The position numbers and the translations under genes are program-made. Positions 46,880 to 58,204 of a stretch of 64,000 nt of DNA are shown here, one piece after another. The notes under the pieces are model-generated. The model made no database searches, had not been told where the DNA came from, and saw only the letters and a program-made list of their open reading frames with translations. The stretch spans positions 98,753,205 through 98,817,204 of the forward strand of contig NC_080041.1 in assembly GCF_012489685.1 (NCBI RefSeq), written 5' to 3'. Position 1 is the stretch's first letter. Every line of letters starts with the position of its first letter. This DNA is from Lotus japonicus (lineage: Eukaryota > Streptophyta > Magnoliopsida > Fabales > Fabaceae).

Positions 46880-48200
46880 ATTGATTGGCACAGTTGACTT
46901 TCTTATATCCTTATTTTGCCAATTTTAACACAACTCCTCAGAGGTATAATCTTGCTCAACCTGAAGGAAACAATGATATTAAAGTCATAAAGGCACAGAT
47001 TATCACCCCAAAACCATAGCTCATGCACAACACCCTAATCACAAGGGAGAAATGATGCACTAAATATATGCAGAACAAACTAATCTCTTCATATGAACAA
47101 GTATGTTTCAATCACACAGTTGATCATCTGAATCACCAACTCCTCAATGGACAAAAAGTTGGGTTTCCACAGAAAATGGAAGAAGATGCAAGTAAATTAA
47201 GAGGTTAGCAATATGGCATGTAAGGAAAACTGAAAAAGTAGAGGAAAATCAGATTGGATGAACAAAGTACCTCTTATTCAGGGACTTTTTGACTCAACAT
47301 GCTGAAAGAGCAAAAGACAAAGATGCAGCTTCATGAGTCCACTCACAAAGCATCCAAAAATTCCAATTTCAGTTCCCCAAGTTTCCCAACTGAGTGGAGC
47401 TCACAAGGGCAATACAAGCTTCATGCAGAGACCTTAACTCAGTTATCCACTTCCCACAAAAGAAAAGGCAAATTTGATGCATCTATCCACAGATTTACAG
47501 CTCAGTGGTTCAGTGATTCCCACGCTTTCTTCCAATAGAAAAAAGTTAAAGTTGAATGATTAAACGTGATGGAAAAGTTTGGTAATAATCCCATAAAAAA
47601 AAGCTCAACACACAAAAGTTTGGCCCCCAATCAAATCCAAAATTCCATGATCACCAATTCAAGCACAACTCCATGATTTCTGCACAAATAGAATCAATGA
47701 ATGTAATCAAATTCAATAAAGCTTTCACAACAAAACAGTCACAGAAGCATCCAAATCCCATTTAGTAACAATATATCATTATGAAGGATTTTCCAAATAA
47801 ATTCTTACCCAACTGGAAGTTACAACTCTTCTTGTACATCATTCTCACTGAAATTCTCTTGAGTCTCACTATCACCAAGACCCAGATGGACAATGTTTTA
47901 GGAGTGAAACTAGAATCAAGTTTTAACAGACAAGAGCCAAAAAAAATGAAGACTTTTCCAACTGGGTATCTTTTTGACAGCCAAAAAGAGGAGGAAAATG
48001 GAAACTTGCACCAACCCACTATAGTTTAACGCGGAATTTTGATGCTTGCAGCAATTAAAGACTGAGAAAAAGTGAAAGGAAAGAAGGGGCAGAGAGAGAG
48101 AAATGGTGGTGTTGAGGATTGTGTGAGAAAGTGAAAGGGGAGAGAGCTTTTGCAATGGTTTTGTTGGGAGACAGACAGAGTAGGAAGAAACAAGAATGAA
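46880..48200 (-). promoter_or_regulatory. spliced 5' UTR and promoter of the TRM32-like gene
   Basis: A non-coding exon joins the start codon: about 46,960-46,880, acceptor TTTCCTTCAG. Upstream, a long intron-like AT-rich stretch reaches a pyrimidine-rich leader at about 48,040-48,180 (TTTCTCTCTCTGCCCC on the minus strand). Transcription probably starts near 48,180. Small open frames within this stretch look spurious. The L1 insertion begins only about 350 bases upstream of the inferred start. Confidence 0.55.
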
Positions 48201-48530
48201 TACGTGAGAGTTGGGGCAGTATGGTATTCGTAGGTGGGGTCCACTTATGGCTTTTTGTATATTGACTTGTCATTGTAATTTTAGGGGGGTGGGGGGGAAA
48301 TGTTTGTTAGTGTATGTACAACTACAAGCATGTTGTAAATTTTAAAGATTATTATAAAGTATGAGATAACCATATGATACAATATTACAATATACCCGAT
48401 TTAGTTTAGTGGAGTGTGACAGAGTTTCGTAACTCAAGGTCACAAGTTCAAACTCATACTAATTTTCTTGAGTAGGTAAAACTACGTCCCTGTCCCTCAC
48501 AGTCTAAATTTTTAATAACCAGACAAAGTA

Positions 48531-51500
48531 GAGATTCTTAGCAGATTGGCGGAGATGGAAAGTAGAGACGCAAGGGAGACAGGGGATCAAATTGGCGCAG
48601 TGCCAAACAGGAGTGCAAACAATTTTCCATGAAGATAATGTCCTACAACATCAGAGGTCTGGGTAGTACTGCCAAGAGGAAAGTCATCAGGGAGCTAGTG
48701 ACGAAGGAACAAATTGATTTTATATGTATACAGGAGACCAAATTGGAGGTTGTGGATGCACGAATATGCTTGCAAATTTGGGGGGATTCGCATTTTGAGT
48801 GGCAGGCTGTTCCGGCAGTGAATAGAGGGGGCGGTCTGTTATGCGTTTGGAAACGAGGGGTGTTTCAGATGCAAGATTGTTACTCCAAACCAGGTTTCTT
48901 GGGGCTTGTTGGACGTTGGGGCGATATGGTTGAATCATCTGTTATTGTTAATGTGTTTACTCATCTTGCAGACTAGAGGAGAAGCGGATTATGTGGCAGG
49001 AATTAATTGAATGGAAAAATCGAAATCCGGCATCGCATTGGTGCTTGGGTGGTGATTTCAATTCAGTGCGAGTTGAGGATGAACGCAAAGGCGTGGCACT
49101 TAATTCTGGATCACAAAGGAGAGACATGGCAGAATTCAATACATTCATTGAGGATATGGAGGTTTGGGATCTGCCGCTGTCAGGGAGAAAATATACTTGG
49201 TACAGACCAAATGGACAGGCACAGAGCAGAATTGATCGCTTTCTATTGTCTCCAGACTGGTTGGCAAAGTGGCCACATAGTACACAACTGGGTCTCCACA
49301 GAGATATTTCTGATCACTGTCCCTTGCTGCTAAGGTCAATGTATCAGGATTGGGGTCCAAAGCCCTTTAGAGTAATGAACTGCTGGATGAAGGATCACCG
49401 TTTTGAGAAGGCTGTCATAACAGCATGGGAAGCTCAAAAGGTTCAAGGCTGGGGTGCGTATAAGCTCAAGGAAAAACTGAAGGGATTAAAAGCACAATTA
49501 AAGATTTGGAATAAGGAGGTGTTTGGTGATCTGAGGACTAGGAGGGATACGGTGGTTCATCAAATTAATGAACTGGACAGAAAACAGGAAGAAATGGGTC
49601 TGTCAGTAGAGGAAGTAAATCAACTCAAAATGGCCACGTCTGACTTTTGGTCAGTTCTGAAATTGCAGGAGTCCCTGTTATATCAGAAATCACGGTCACA
49701 GTGGCTTAAGGAAGGGGATCAAAATTCCAGGTATTTCCACTCTTTGATTAACTGGCGCAGACACTCAAATTCAATTGTGGGGTTGATGGTGGATGGCTCA
49801 TGGGAAGAAAGGCCGGAGATGGTGAAAGCTGAGGTGAAGAGTTTCTTTGAGGAGAGGTTTGCAGCAAATCCTTGGGCAAGCCCAACTCTGGATGGGGTGC
49901 CTTTCACGCAATTATCACAGGCAGACAATGATATCTTGGTTTGCAGATTTGAGGAAGATGAAGTGAGAGAGGCAATATGGGAGTGTGGAGGAGACAAAAG
50001 CCCGGGACCGGATGGATTCAATTTTAGATTCATTCAGAAGTTCTGGCACTTGCTCAAAGAGGATTTTCAGAAAGTGCTTGCAGATTTCTGGGGCAGAGGT
50101 GCTTGGCCTAGGGGCAGTAATGCTTCATTTATAGCTTTGATCCCAAAGGTAAATTCTCCACTGAGCTTGAATGACTTTCGGCCTATATCATTAATTGGCT
50201 GTGTATATAAAGTGGTCTCGAAACTACTGGCCATGAGACTGAAACGAGTGTTACCTAAGGTGATTCATGATACACAGTTTGCTTTCTTGGGGGGGAGAAA
50301 TATGCTGGATAGCGTGGTTGTGATAAATGAGGTACTTGATGTGGCAAAAAAATCAAAGAAATCAACTGTAGTATTTAAAGTTGACTATGAAAAAACCTAT
50401 GATTCAGTGAGTTGGGAATTCTTGGAATACATGATGAACAGAATGAATTTCAATAAAAGATGGATTAAATGGATCATGAGCTGCATTAAGTCTGCATCAG
50501 TGTCAGTATTGGTGAATGGCAGCCCCTGTGAGGAATTTAGCATGGGGAAGGGTCTTCGCCAAGGGGATCCCTTGGCCCCGTTCCTGTTCCTAATTGTAGC
50601 AGAAGGATTATCTGGTCTCTTTAACCAAGCTGTCAGACTGGGAAAATTTGTGGGGTTTGCACTGGGTGAACAATCTGAGCTTGTAATCTCCATGCTCCAA
50701 TTTGCTGATGATACGGTATTTGTAGGGGAGGCAACTCCACAAAATGTGGCAACCATGAAATGTGTGTTACGGTGCTTTGAATTAATATTAGGATTAAAAG
50801 TAAATTTCCACAAAAGCAAATTGGCTGGGGTGGCAGTGGATAGAAATTGTCTTGGCAGGTTTGCTGCTGTGCTCCATTGTAAGATAATGTGCATCCCATT
50901 TATTTACTTGGGTATTCCAGTGGGAGGAAAATCAAGTAGCTTGGCACTGTGGGATCCAATTGTTAATAAGTTGAGGGGAAGGTTGTCAGCTTGGAAGCAG
51001 AAACATATTTCTTTTGGGGGGAGAATTTGCCTCATACAGAGTGTGCTCTCTGCACTACCATTGTTTTATCTCTCATTCTTTAAAGTTCCTGCTGGTGTGC
51101 TCCGTATTTGTACTGGGATTATGAGGAACTTTCTTTGGGGCGGTGTGGATATGGGGAATAAAATTGCGTGGGTAAAATGGTCAGAGGTGTGTAAGCCTAA
51201 GGATCATGGTGGACTGGGAATCAAAGATTGGCGTCTGTTTAATTTGTCCCTCCTTGGTAAATGGAATTGGCGTTTTTTAACAGAACCACATAGCCTATGG
51301 TGTAGAGTGATAAAGGCACGGGGAGATAAATATGGGGATTCACCATGGTGGAGAGATGCCAAGGCCAGTTGTATTTCTGAAGGGTGGAATTGGTTTGAAA
51401 CTTGTATACAGAAAACAGTGCTTGAGGGAGATGCTACTAAGTTCTGGTCTGAGAACTGGCTTGGGAATGGATCTCTTGACCTTAGTTATCGGAGACTATA

Positions 51501-52617
51501 TAATCTCTCACAGCAAAAACGTGAAAATGTCAAGAATATGGGCCATTGGTTAAATGGAGAGTGGGAATGGGTGTTCAAATGGAGGAGAGGGCTGAGAGGG
51601 CGAGAAGTGGGGTGGTTAGAGGCGATGTTGGGGGAGTTGAGGACAAAATGTTTAACAGAGGGTAGACGGGACAGGTGGACTTGGAGGCAGGATGGGGAGG
51701 GGATTTATACAGTTAACTCTTCTTATTTATTTCTGCAGGCTCAAAACTTGGAGGAAGAAGACCCAGTGTTGAAACTGGTTTGGTCAGCACCAGTCCCCTC
51801 TAATGTCAAAGCATTCATTTGGCGTTTACTGAAGGATAGAATCCAAACCAGGGACAACCTTTGCAAGAGGCAGGTTCTGACAAGGGGAGAGGGGTCTACA
51901 TGCCCGTTATGTCGACAAGAGGAGGAAACAAGTATGCATTTATTCTCCAGGTGTGCTGTTTCAAATCCAGTTTGGTATGCTTGCTTTGCCTGGCTTGGTG
52001 TCTTCTCGGCTGTGGCGGCCTCACCGCGGGATCAGATGTTGCAATTCCCATTCTTTGGCATTAACAAAAATCAGAAGGCAGGAGAAATTGCCATTTGGAT
52101 GGCACTGGTGTGGTCTATTTGGTTGACAAGGAACAAGGTAATTTTTCAGGGGGGTGCCTTTGATCCTAACCAGATTCTAGAATTGGCTCAGTTGAGAGCA
52201 TGGCAGTGGCTGAGGGCAAAGGTGGATGGCTTTATGTATTCATGGTTTGAGTGGAAGGAGAATCCAGGGGTATGCATTCTTTCTTTATAGTGGTTGGACA
52301 TACTATCTGGATGTTGGGGCGGGCTATGTATGATGGTGGCACACAATATTGCTGCGGTTTGTTAATGGGATGGTATGGAGGCAATAAATCAGCGGTGGAT
52401 CTTTGCTGCTAGATTTCTAGGAATAGGCTGTGAAGACACAATAATTTGTAGCCTTTTTGCGGGGTGTCTTCATGTATTTTTCATTTTCTGGTTTACTGTT
52501 TTCTCCCTATTGTACCTTTGTTCTCTGTTTTTTGACAGATTTTTCTCTCATTGTATTTGGGTTAGCACCCCTTGTGCTGGTTAAATGCAATGTGTTGGCT
52601 TATCAAAAAAAAAAAAA
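48531..52617 (+). mobile_element. 5'-truncated L1 LINE, 4.1 kb
   Basis: Flanked by the 14-base target duplication AACCAGACAAAGTA (48517-48530 and 52618-52631). It ends GGCTTATC plus a poly(A) tail. It begins inside the last codons of ORF1 (frame ending NRSANNFP*), whose TGA overlaps the ORF2 start as ATGA at 48,628-48,632. It is thus truncated within ORF1 and carries most or all of ORF2. It sits upstream of the TRM32-like gene in the opposite orientation. Confidence 0.93.
48629..52290 (+). pseudogene. L1 ORF2: endonuclease-reverse transcriptase, one frameshift
   Basis: Encodes about 1,220 residues if one frameshift near 48,963-48,976 is allowed: the first frame stops after NVFTHLAD, and the second continues LEEKRIMWQELIEW. 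Domains in order: an apurinic-type endonuclease (MKIMSYNIRGLGS, FICIQETK, GGDFNSVR, then SDHCPLLL), then a reverse transcriptase (KSPGPDGFNF, VFKVDYEKTYDSVSWEFL, GLRQGDPLAPFLF, FADDT), then a C-terminal zf-RVT region (VKAFIWRLL, STCPLCRQEEETSMHLF). No RNase H follows, unlike the LINE remnant at 33.8 kb. Everything after the frameshift is open to the stop, which suggests a young insertion. Confidence 0.9.
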
Positions 52618-52631
52618 AACCAGACAAAGTA

Positions 52632-52855
52632 TACAAAATCAAGCACAAGATTAAAGAGCATAACCATAATTATTTTATATGAACATTGCACTGAATTTTA
52701 TCATTGAATTTTTCAAAAATTTATACTCTTATAATACTAAACATCTCTCCAGTATTCTAAATGGTGTGTAAATTTATTAGGAACATTGTACTTACCTATA
52801 GCATATTTATCATTAGTGCATTGATTTTTTCTATAATTTATTATTATAACACTTA
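52632..52855. other. AT-rich spacer
   Basis: Short spacer between the L1 target duplication and MITE B2; nothing recognised. Confidence 0.5.
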
Positions 52856-54493
52856 GAGCATCTCCAGTGCTAGTTCTTAATTCTTAGTTTTTTGCAATAT
52901 TTATGTGAGTCCGTATTGCTACATGTGCTTAAGCTACTCTCTAGCAATTTTGCTCCAACCATGAGTTCTTAGTTCTTACCACTATTCATTTGGTCCCACC
53001 AACCACATTATTTATATTTTTTATTTTCATAAAGTAATAAAACAAAACTCATAAAGTAATAAAGTAATTTAAATGAAAGAGAAAAAATATTTTTTTATGC
53101 TAAGAACTCATAAAGTAAAACTCCTTATATGTTCTTATTTTTAAGAACTAAGAACAACTCCAACGCTGGTTTCTTAACCCAGCTGGAGTTGCTAAGAAAC
53201 TGTCCTTATTTTCTGGCAGCGTTGGAGCATGCCTAGTTGGCAATTTCGAGTTCTTAGCAACAGTGCAGAGTTCCTTGCACAAGGAACTCTGCTTTTTGGT
53301 TTCTTAAGTTAAAAAATGATATTTTCTCTCACCGAAACCCAACTGATTTCAGTGGGAAAACAACAGAATGAAAAACAGAAGGCAAGAAGATGATGAAATT
53401 GAACATGAACATAATTTTTTTGCATATTACAGAACCTGAAATTTACAGACCAGAGGTTTTTTTTACATGAAAAAAAAAACAAAACAAAAAACATAATCTT
53501 GATCTTGACTGAGAAGCTCTGATCTGCAAAGAGAGATGAGAGAGTTTCAATAGAAGGGTAATGAACATACGAAAATCAACAAAACAAAGAGAAAACAACA
53601 CGAACTCACCTCAGATCACTTTGCATGTGAGGAAAGGAAGCTTCTTTGCGAGATTGAAGGCCTTGATAGTATGAAACAAGGCCAGTGGTTGCCGGATCGT
53701 GGCCAGAGGGTGGCGGGTTGGGGGCGTTAGGCCTGGAGCATGGCTGTTTGGCGGCGGATTGTGGCGGAGCCTGGCTTTTTGAGGTGGATCGTGACTCTTC
53801 TTCTTCCTGCGAGCGTGAGTGAGACCGAGAGAGGAGATAACGAACAGGAACAGGAGAGGAGAAAGAGAGATAGAGAGGAGGGACAGAGGTGGAGATGGCG
53901 GTGGTGGGTGTTTGTTGGCGGTGGAGGTTGTATGTTGCGGTGGTGGGTGTTTGTTGGCGGTGGAGGTTGTTTGGAGGGGCTTTGGAGGCGTGGAAGGGAG
54001 GCTGCGGCTAGGGTTGGAGGCGTGGAAGGGAGAGAGCTTGAGGAAGAAGAAGGAGAAGGAGAGAGCTTGAGGGTTAGGAGGAAGGAGAAGGGTGAGGAGC
54101 GACTAGGGTTCTGAAGGATGGGAGAAAAGAAAATGTATTTATAGTGGGTGACCGGCTGAGCCGGTCATCCCACCGTTATGGACCGGTCCAGACCGGTTTA
54201 GACCGGCTGGAGCCGGTTTTCTGCCCGTTTAGGCTTCTTTTTTTTTTGAATTTTTTTGAATTGACCAGTTTGACCGGTTTTCTTACCGTTTTTCAATTCT
54301 CAGCATCTTTACCTTATATATAGTATTAGCAATAACAAGAACAACAACAAGTATCGTATTCATTGGCCCAAACCACTATTTAACCTTCAATTCCCAGCTT
54401 CTTTACCTTATATATAGTGCAGTAGACCATTTGAAACACTAGCATTTACTCCCACAATTTCTCTCTTGTCCAAAAATTCTCAAATTTCTCAAA

Positions 54494-55870
54494 ATGTCTA
54501 ATCCTTATGAGCAATATTATCCACTGCTCGACAATGAAACACCTCCTACAAGTGAAGGTTTGCAACCTTCGCCTATGTTTCCGCCACAAAACCAATCTCC
54601 GCAGATGATTCACCCGCAAAGCCAACCTATGATGGTGTTCCAACAACAAAACCAACATTCGCAGATGATTCGCCCGCAAAGCCAACCTATGCCGATGTTC
54701 CAACAACAAAACCCACATCCGCAAATGTATCAACCACAAAGCCAACATCCGCAGATGTGTCACCCTCAAAACCAACCTCCTCACACCGATGGTAATGTTC
54801 AAAATCCTTCGTATCAAATGTTTCAACAATCGTTCTACCATCAAAACCAACCTCAGGGTCAAATGGGACCATATCCACCACAAATGCCTTATCCAAACAA
54901 TCCACAATATTGCATGTATCCACCACAATACCAAACACCTCCTACTGGTAGCAGCAGTAGTTCAAAAGTCTCAAGTACACAATGTGAGGCTATGCCCGAT
55001 GAGCCTGAATTTTCTACTCAACGGGGTCTAGATGATATTGATCTTGAAGAATCCAGAAAGAAACGCACCAAATGGAGTGGTAAAGATAATATACTTCTTC
55101 TTCAATCATGGCTCAACGTTTCTACCGATCGGATCGTGGGAAATGAGCAAAAGTCAGATTTGTTTTCGAATAAGATCCAAGCCCAATATGAGAAGAACCG
55201 CGACGATGCCTCTCCTTCGAGGACATGGTTATCCCTGAAATCTCATTTTAATAAATTGAATGCTGATCTTCAAAAATTTGTCGGTTGCCACACTAAAGCC
55301 GTCAATCATTGGAAAAGTGGACACTCAGATAAGGACATCATGGCTACGGCGCATCAATTATATCATGTAGATACGGGTAAAGATTTCAAACATGAGAATG
55401 AATGGCGGTTGGTGAAGGATGAACCAAAGTGGAAGGGAACATTTATGATAACCAGTTCAACGAGGCAGAAGAAGTCAGGAGATGGGGTGTATGCAACATC
55501 GTCTGACTGGAGTGCATCAATCGAGGGCGACGAATATGAGGCCACACAACCAGCAACCCGCCCGTTGGGAAAAAAGAACCAGAAAAGGAAAGCCAAAGTA
55601 GGAGACACAGCTTCAAGTGATCTTGATTATGTTCCTAACTCCGAGATGATAGCCATCGGGAAAGCTAAACTGGGATTCCTGGCGAGTTTTGAGAAGCTCA
55701 AGACCGAAGAACTGGAGGTGAGAAAGGAAAAAAACAAACTTCATAAGGCGCGGTTATTGAAGGAATACAAAGATATCCTTATGGAGGACACATCTGAAAT
55801 GAACGAGGTGCAGTTAGCAACGCATCAGCGCCTAGTTGAATTCGCCATGAATGAACTAGGAATGTCTTAA
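54494..55870 (+). CDS. PIF/Harbinger ORF1: Myb/SANT-like DNA-binding accessory protein
   Basis: 458 residues, single open frame. Residues 1-150 are Gln/Pro/Met-rich with imperfect repeats of the NQ-PQMI-PQSQPM-FQQQ kind. Residues about 185-270 form a trihelix/Myb-like domain (RTKWSGKDNILLLQSWLNV; SRTWLSLKSHFNKLN). A C-terminal Lys/Glu-rich helix resembles the NAM-associated C-terminal domain. In Ping/Pong elements ORF1 binds the transposon ends and aids nuclear entry of the transposase; this is family knowledge. Plant annotation often mislabels such proteins as glutathione S-transferase T3-like. The ORF is intact. Confidence 0.85.
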   Translation: MSNPYEQYYPLLDNETPPTSEGLQPSPMFPPQNQSPQMIHPQSQPMMVFQQQNQHSQMIRPQSQPMPMFQQQNPHPQMYQPQSQHPQMCHPQNQPPHTDGNVQNPSYQMFQQSFYHQNQPQGQMGPYPPQMPYPNNPQYCMYPPQYQTPPTGSSSSSKVSSTQCEAMPDEPEFSTQRGLDDIDLEESRKKRTKWSGKDNILLLQSWLNVSTDRIVGNEQKSDLFSNKIQAQYEKNRDDASPSRTWLSLKSHFNKLNADLQKFVGCHTKAVNHWKSGHSDKDIMATAHQLYHVDTGKDFKHENEWRLVKDEPKWKGTFMITSSTRQKKSGDGVYATSSDWSASIEGDEYEATQPATRPLGKKNQKRKAKVGDTASSDLDYVPNSEMIAIGKAKLGFLASFEKLKTEELEVRKEKNKLHKARLLKEYKDILMEDTSEMNEVQLATHQRLVEFAMNELGMS

Positions 55871-56084
55871 TTCTTGTTGTTGTCTTTCTTAATGTGTGTC
55901 AATGTTGTGATTTTAGCATTTCTACTTATTGATTCTGCATTAGTGTTGTAATTTTAGCATTTCTACTTATGTGTATTGCATCAGTGTTGTAATTTTAACA
56001 TTTCTACTTATGTATTCTGCATTAATGTTGTAATTTCAGTATTTGAATTTTTCTTAATGTGTACTGCGTTTCTACTTATGTGTT

Positions 56085-56195
56085 CTATATAGTCGTTGGG
56101 GAATATAGCCGTTGGAGAATATAGCCGTTGGAGAATATAGCCGTTGTGGAATATAGCCGTTGGAGAATATAGCCGTTGGAGAATATAGCCGTTGT
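56085..56195. repeat. 17-bp tandem repeat between the transposon genes
   Basis: About six head-to-tail copies of a unit like ATATAGCCGTTGGAGAA, with G/T variants, lie directly upstream of the transposase start. The GCCGTTGG core could be a protein-binding site or simply a minisatellite. Confidence 0.85.
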
Positions 56196-56314
56196 TGTTT
56201 CTCTTATTTATACATGTCATATTTCATTCATCTCAACATTCAAGAGTTGTTTTGTTCTCTCATATTGTCTTCCTCCTATCCAATTACACTGATAGTTTCT
56301 CATTGTGTCATAGA

Positions 56315-57617
56315 ATGGATCCAAACAATATGGCCGACTTGGACATTTACGACGTAATTATTGACGATATTATGAATGACACGACTATAGAAGATATGAT
56401 GCAGGAGGAGATGGAGTTTTATCAACGACGTGCCAACACCGTTAGGCCCAAGCGAACAAGAAAGGTGATAGAGAGAGATCGTGAAGCTGGGAACGAGCGG
56501 TTGTGGAATGACTACTTCTCAGAAAATCCTGTGAACACGGAAGAGCTTTTCCGACGAAGGTTTCGAATGCGAAAGCATGTGTTCCTCAGAATTGTAGGGG
56601 CCCTTGGGTCTCATGACCCGTACTTTTTAATGTCTGTCGATGCAGTTGGAAGACAAGGCCTGTCACCATTACAAAAGTGCATCGCCGCTATTCGTATGTT
56701 GGCGTACGGATCACCTGCTGACAGTGTTGACGAGTACGTTCGAATTGGTGAAAGTACTGCAATTGAGTGCTTAAAGAATTTTGTGAAAGGTGTGTGCAGT
56801 AGTTGGTGAAACATACTTGAGGCGCCCGAACCAAGAAGACATTACCCGCTTACTTCAATGGGGCGAGTCTCGTGGATTTCCAGGTATGTTGGGTTCTATT
56901 GATTGTATGCATTGGGAATGGAAGAATTGTCCAGTTGCGTGGAAAGGTCAATTCACCCGAGGTGATCATGGAAAGCCCACAATCATGCTTGAAGCAGTGG
57001 CATCACAAGACTTGTGGATTTGGCATGCATTTTTTGGCATTGTAGGTTCTAACAATGACATTAATGTGCTAAATCAATCTCCGGTTTTTAATGAGGTTTT
57101 GAGTGGAAATGCTCCCACGGTGAACTTTAGCGTGAATGGAACAATGTATAACATGGGATACTATCTAGCAGACGGTATCTATCCCCCGTGGGCTACATTT
57201 GTGAAGACCATCCCAATGCCGCAAGGAGAAAAAAGGCAAAAATTTGCGAAAAGACAAGAAGGAGCAAGAAAGGACGTTGGACGTGCATTCGGCGTTCTCC
57301 AATCTCGGTTTGCAATAGTTCGTGGTCCATCACGCTTTTGGCATCCGAATGAGATGAAGTCAATAATGTATGCTTGCATCATATTGCACAACATGATTGT
57401 TGAAGATGAGCGCAACACGTACCGAGGTAATTTTGTTTATGATCAGGTCAATAATGACATATTGGATGCTGAAGTAGTAAGTGATCCTATTCCCGCTTTT
57501 AGAAATATCTTGGAAAGAAGAGCACATCAAATTGATAGGTCAATTCATTACCAACTTCAAGCAGACTTGGTGGAGCATATTTGGCAGCTTCCCGAAAACG
57601 AGAATAATGAAAATTAA
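56315..57617 (+). pseudogene. PIF/Harbinger DDE transposase (HARBI1-like), one frameshift
   Basis: Starts MDPNNMADLDIYDVI. The first frame (to 56,809) holds the N-terminal region with RRRFRMRKHVFLRIVGAL and ends FVKGVCSSW*. The second frame (to 57,617) resumes with VCAVVGETYLRRPN and holds the catalytic core: D in GSIDCMHWEW, D in GSNNDINVL, and E in KRQEGARKDVGRAFGVLQSR. The frames meet in a GTGTG run at about 56,793-56,798, consistent with loss of two bases. Both halves are otherwise open, about 430 residues in all. Without correction the product is truncated before the catalytic residues, so this copy probably lacks active transposase. Confidence 0.88.
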
Positions 57618-58204
57618 CCTTCAAGTGTTATTATGTATTTCATTTCAAATGTATTGTTGCTTATTTTTCATTGTCATGTATTTTCTTTCGTCTTTATTTC
57701 TATCATTCAATAAAATTGTTTTTGCTATAAAAAACACAATGCACTTTTTTATTTTTGTTTCAAGTTAAATGCCGATATTTAAATTTAATTGTTTTAAATA
57801 TTAAGTAAAATTAAATTTAAATTAACTTCGTATTAATTTTAATTAAATTATTTTTAAGTTGAAGTATTGATTTAGTATTAAATGTTAAATCTAAATTGAG
57901 TGAAAATAAATATTATTAATTTATGTTGTATGGTGGGACACGGATGTGACCCTTCAAATAGTAATTTAAGAAACCATGGGTTGGAGCAAAATCTGCTTCA
58001 GTTTCTTAGGAGTTTCTTAAGTCTGATGTGGCAGTACGGGCCCACAGGAATAGTGCTGAATAGTGCTGAATAGAAACCAGATAAGAATTTTGGGGTTGGA
58101 GTTGCTCTAAAAACTCCATGTCAGCACCTCCAATGGTTAAGAACTCAGTTCTTAGTTCTTAATTCAAAAATAAAAACTAGAACCTTGCATTAGAGATACT
58201 TTTA

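Larger units (their letters stand above)
53152..58107 (+). mobile_element. family A2: PIF/Harbinger transposon, 4,956 bp, two genes
   Basis: Ends GAACAACTCCAACGCTGG and GGAGTTGCTC, with the 3-base duplication TAA (53149-53151 and 58108-58110). It carries the two genes normal for Ping/Pong-type elements: a Myb-like ORF1 (54,494-55,870) and a DDE transposase (56,315-57,617, frameshifted). The left 1.2 kb has a GC-rich, GGTGG-repeated part at 53,880-54,010 and paired ACCGGTC motifs at 54,150-54,230. A 17-base tandem repeat lies between the genes. A1 at 34.2 kb is its deletion derivative. Confidence 0.9.
52856..58201. mobile_element. family B2: Tourist-like MITE split by the autonomous Harbinger element
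   Basis: Left end GAGCATCTCCAGTGCTAG after TTA (52853-52855). The right end, GCATTAGAGATACTT then TTA at 58202-58204, is diverged from B1 (GCATTGGAGATGCTC). The MITE halves, 52,856-53,151 and 58,111-58,201, together match B1 (35,506-35,909). The interruption is element A2. Confidence 0.82.

Noticed and set aside
47299..48273. Several 70-85 codon frames upstream of the TRM32-like gene
   Set aside because: Compositionally they are leader/intron sequence (CT-rich or AT-rich) and have no recognisable domain.
53740..54114. 124-codon frame with repeated WWVFVGGGGC
   Set aside because: It comes from GGTGG-rich repeats in the transposon's left arm; the matching part of A1 does not preserve it.
54446..54934. 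162-codon minus-strand frame rich in His/Leu/Arg
   Set aside because: Shadow of the repeated Gln/Pro-rich region of ORF1 on the other strand.
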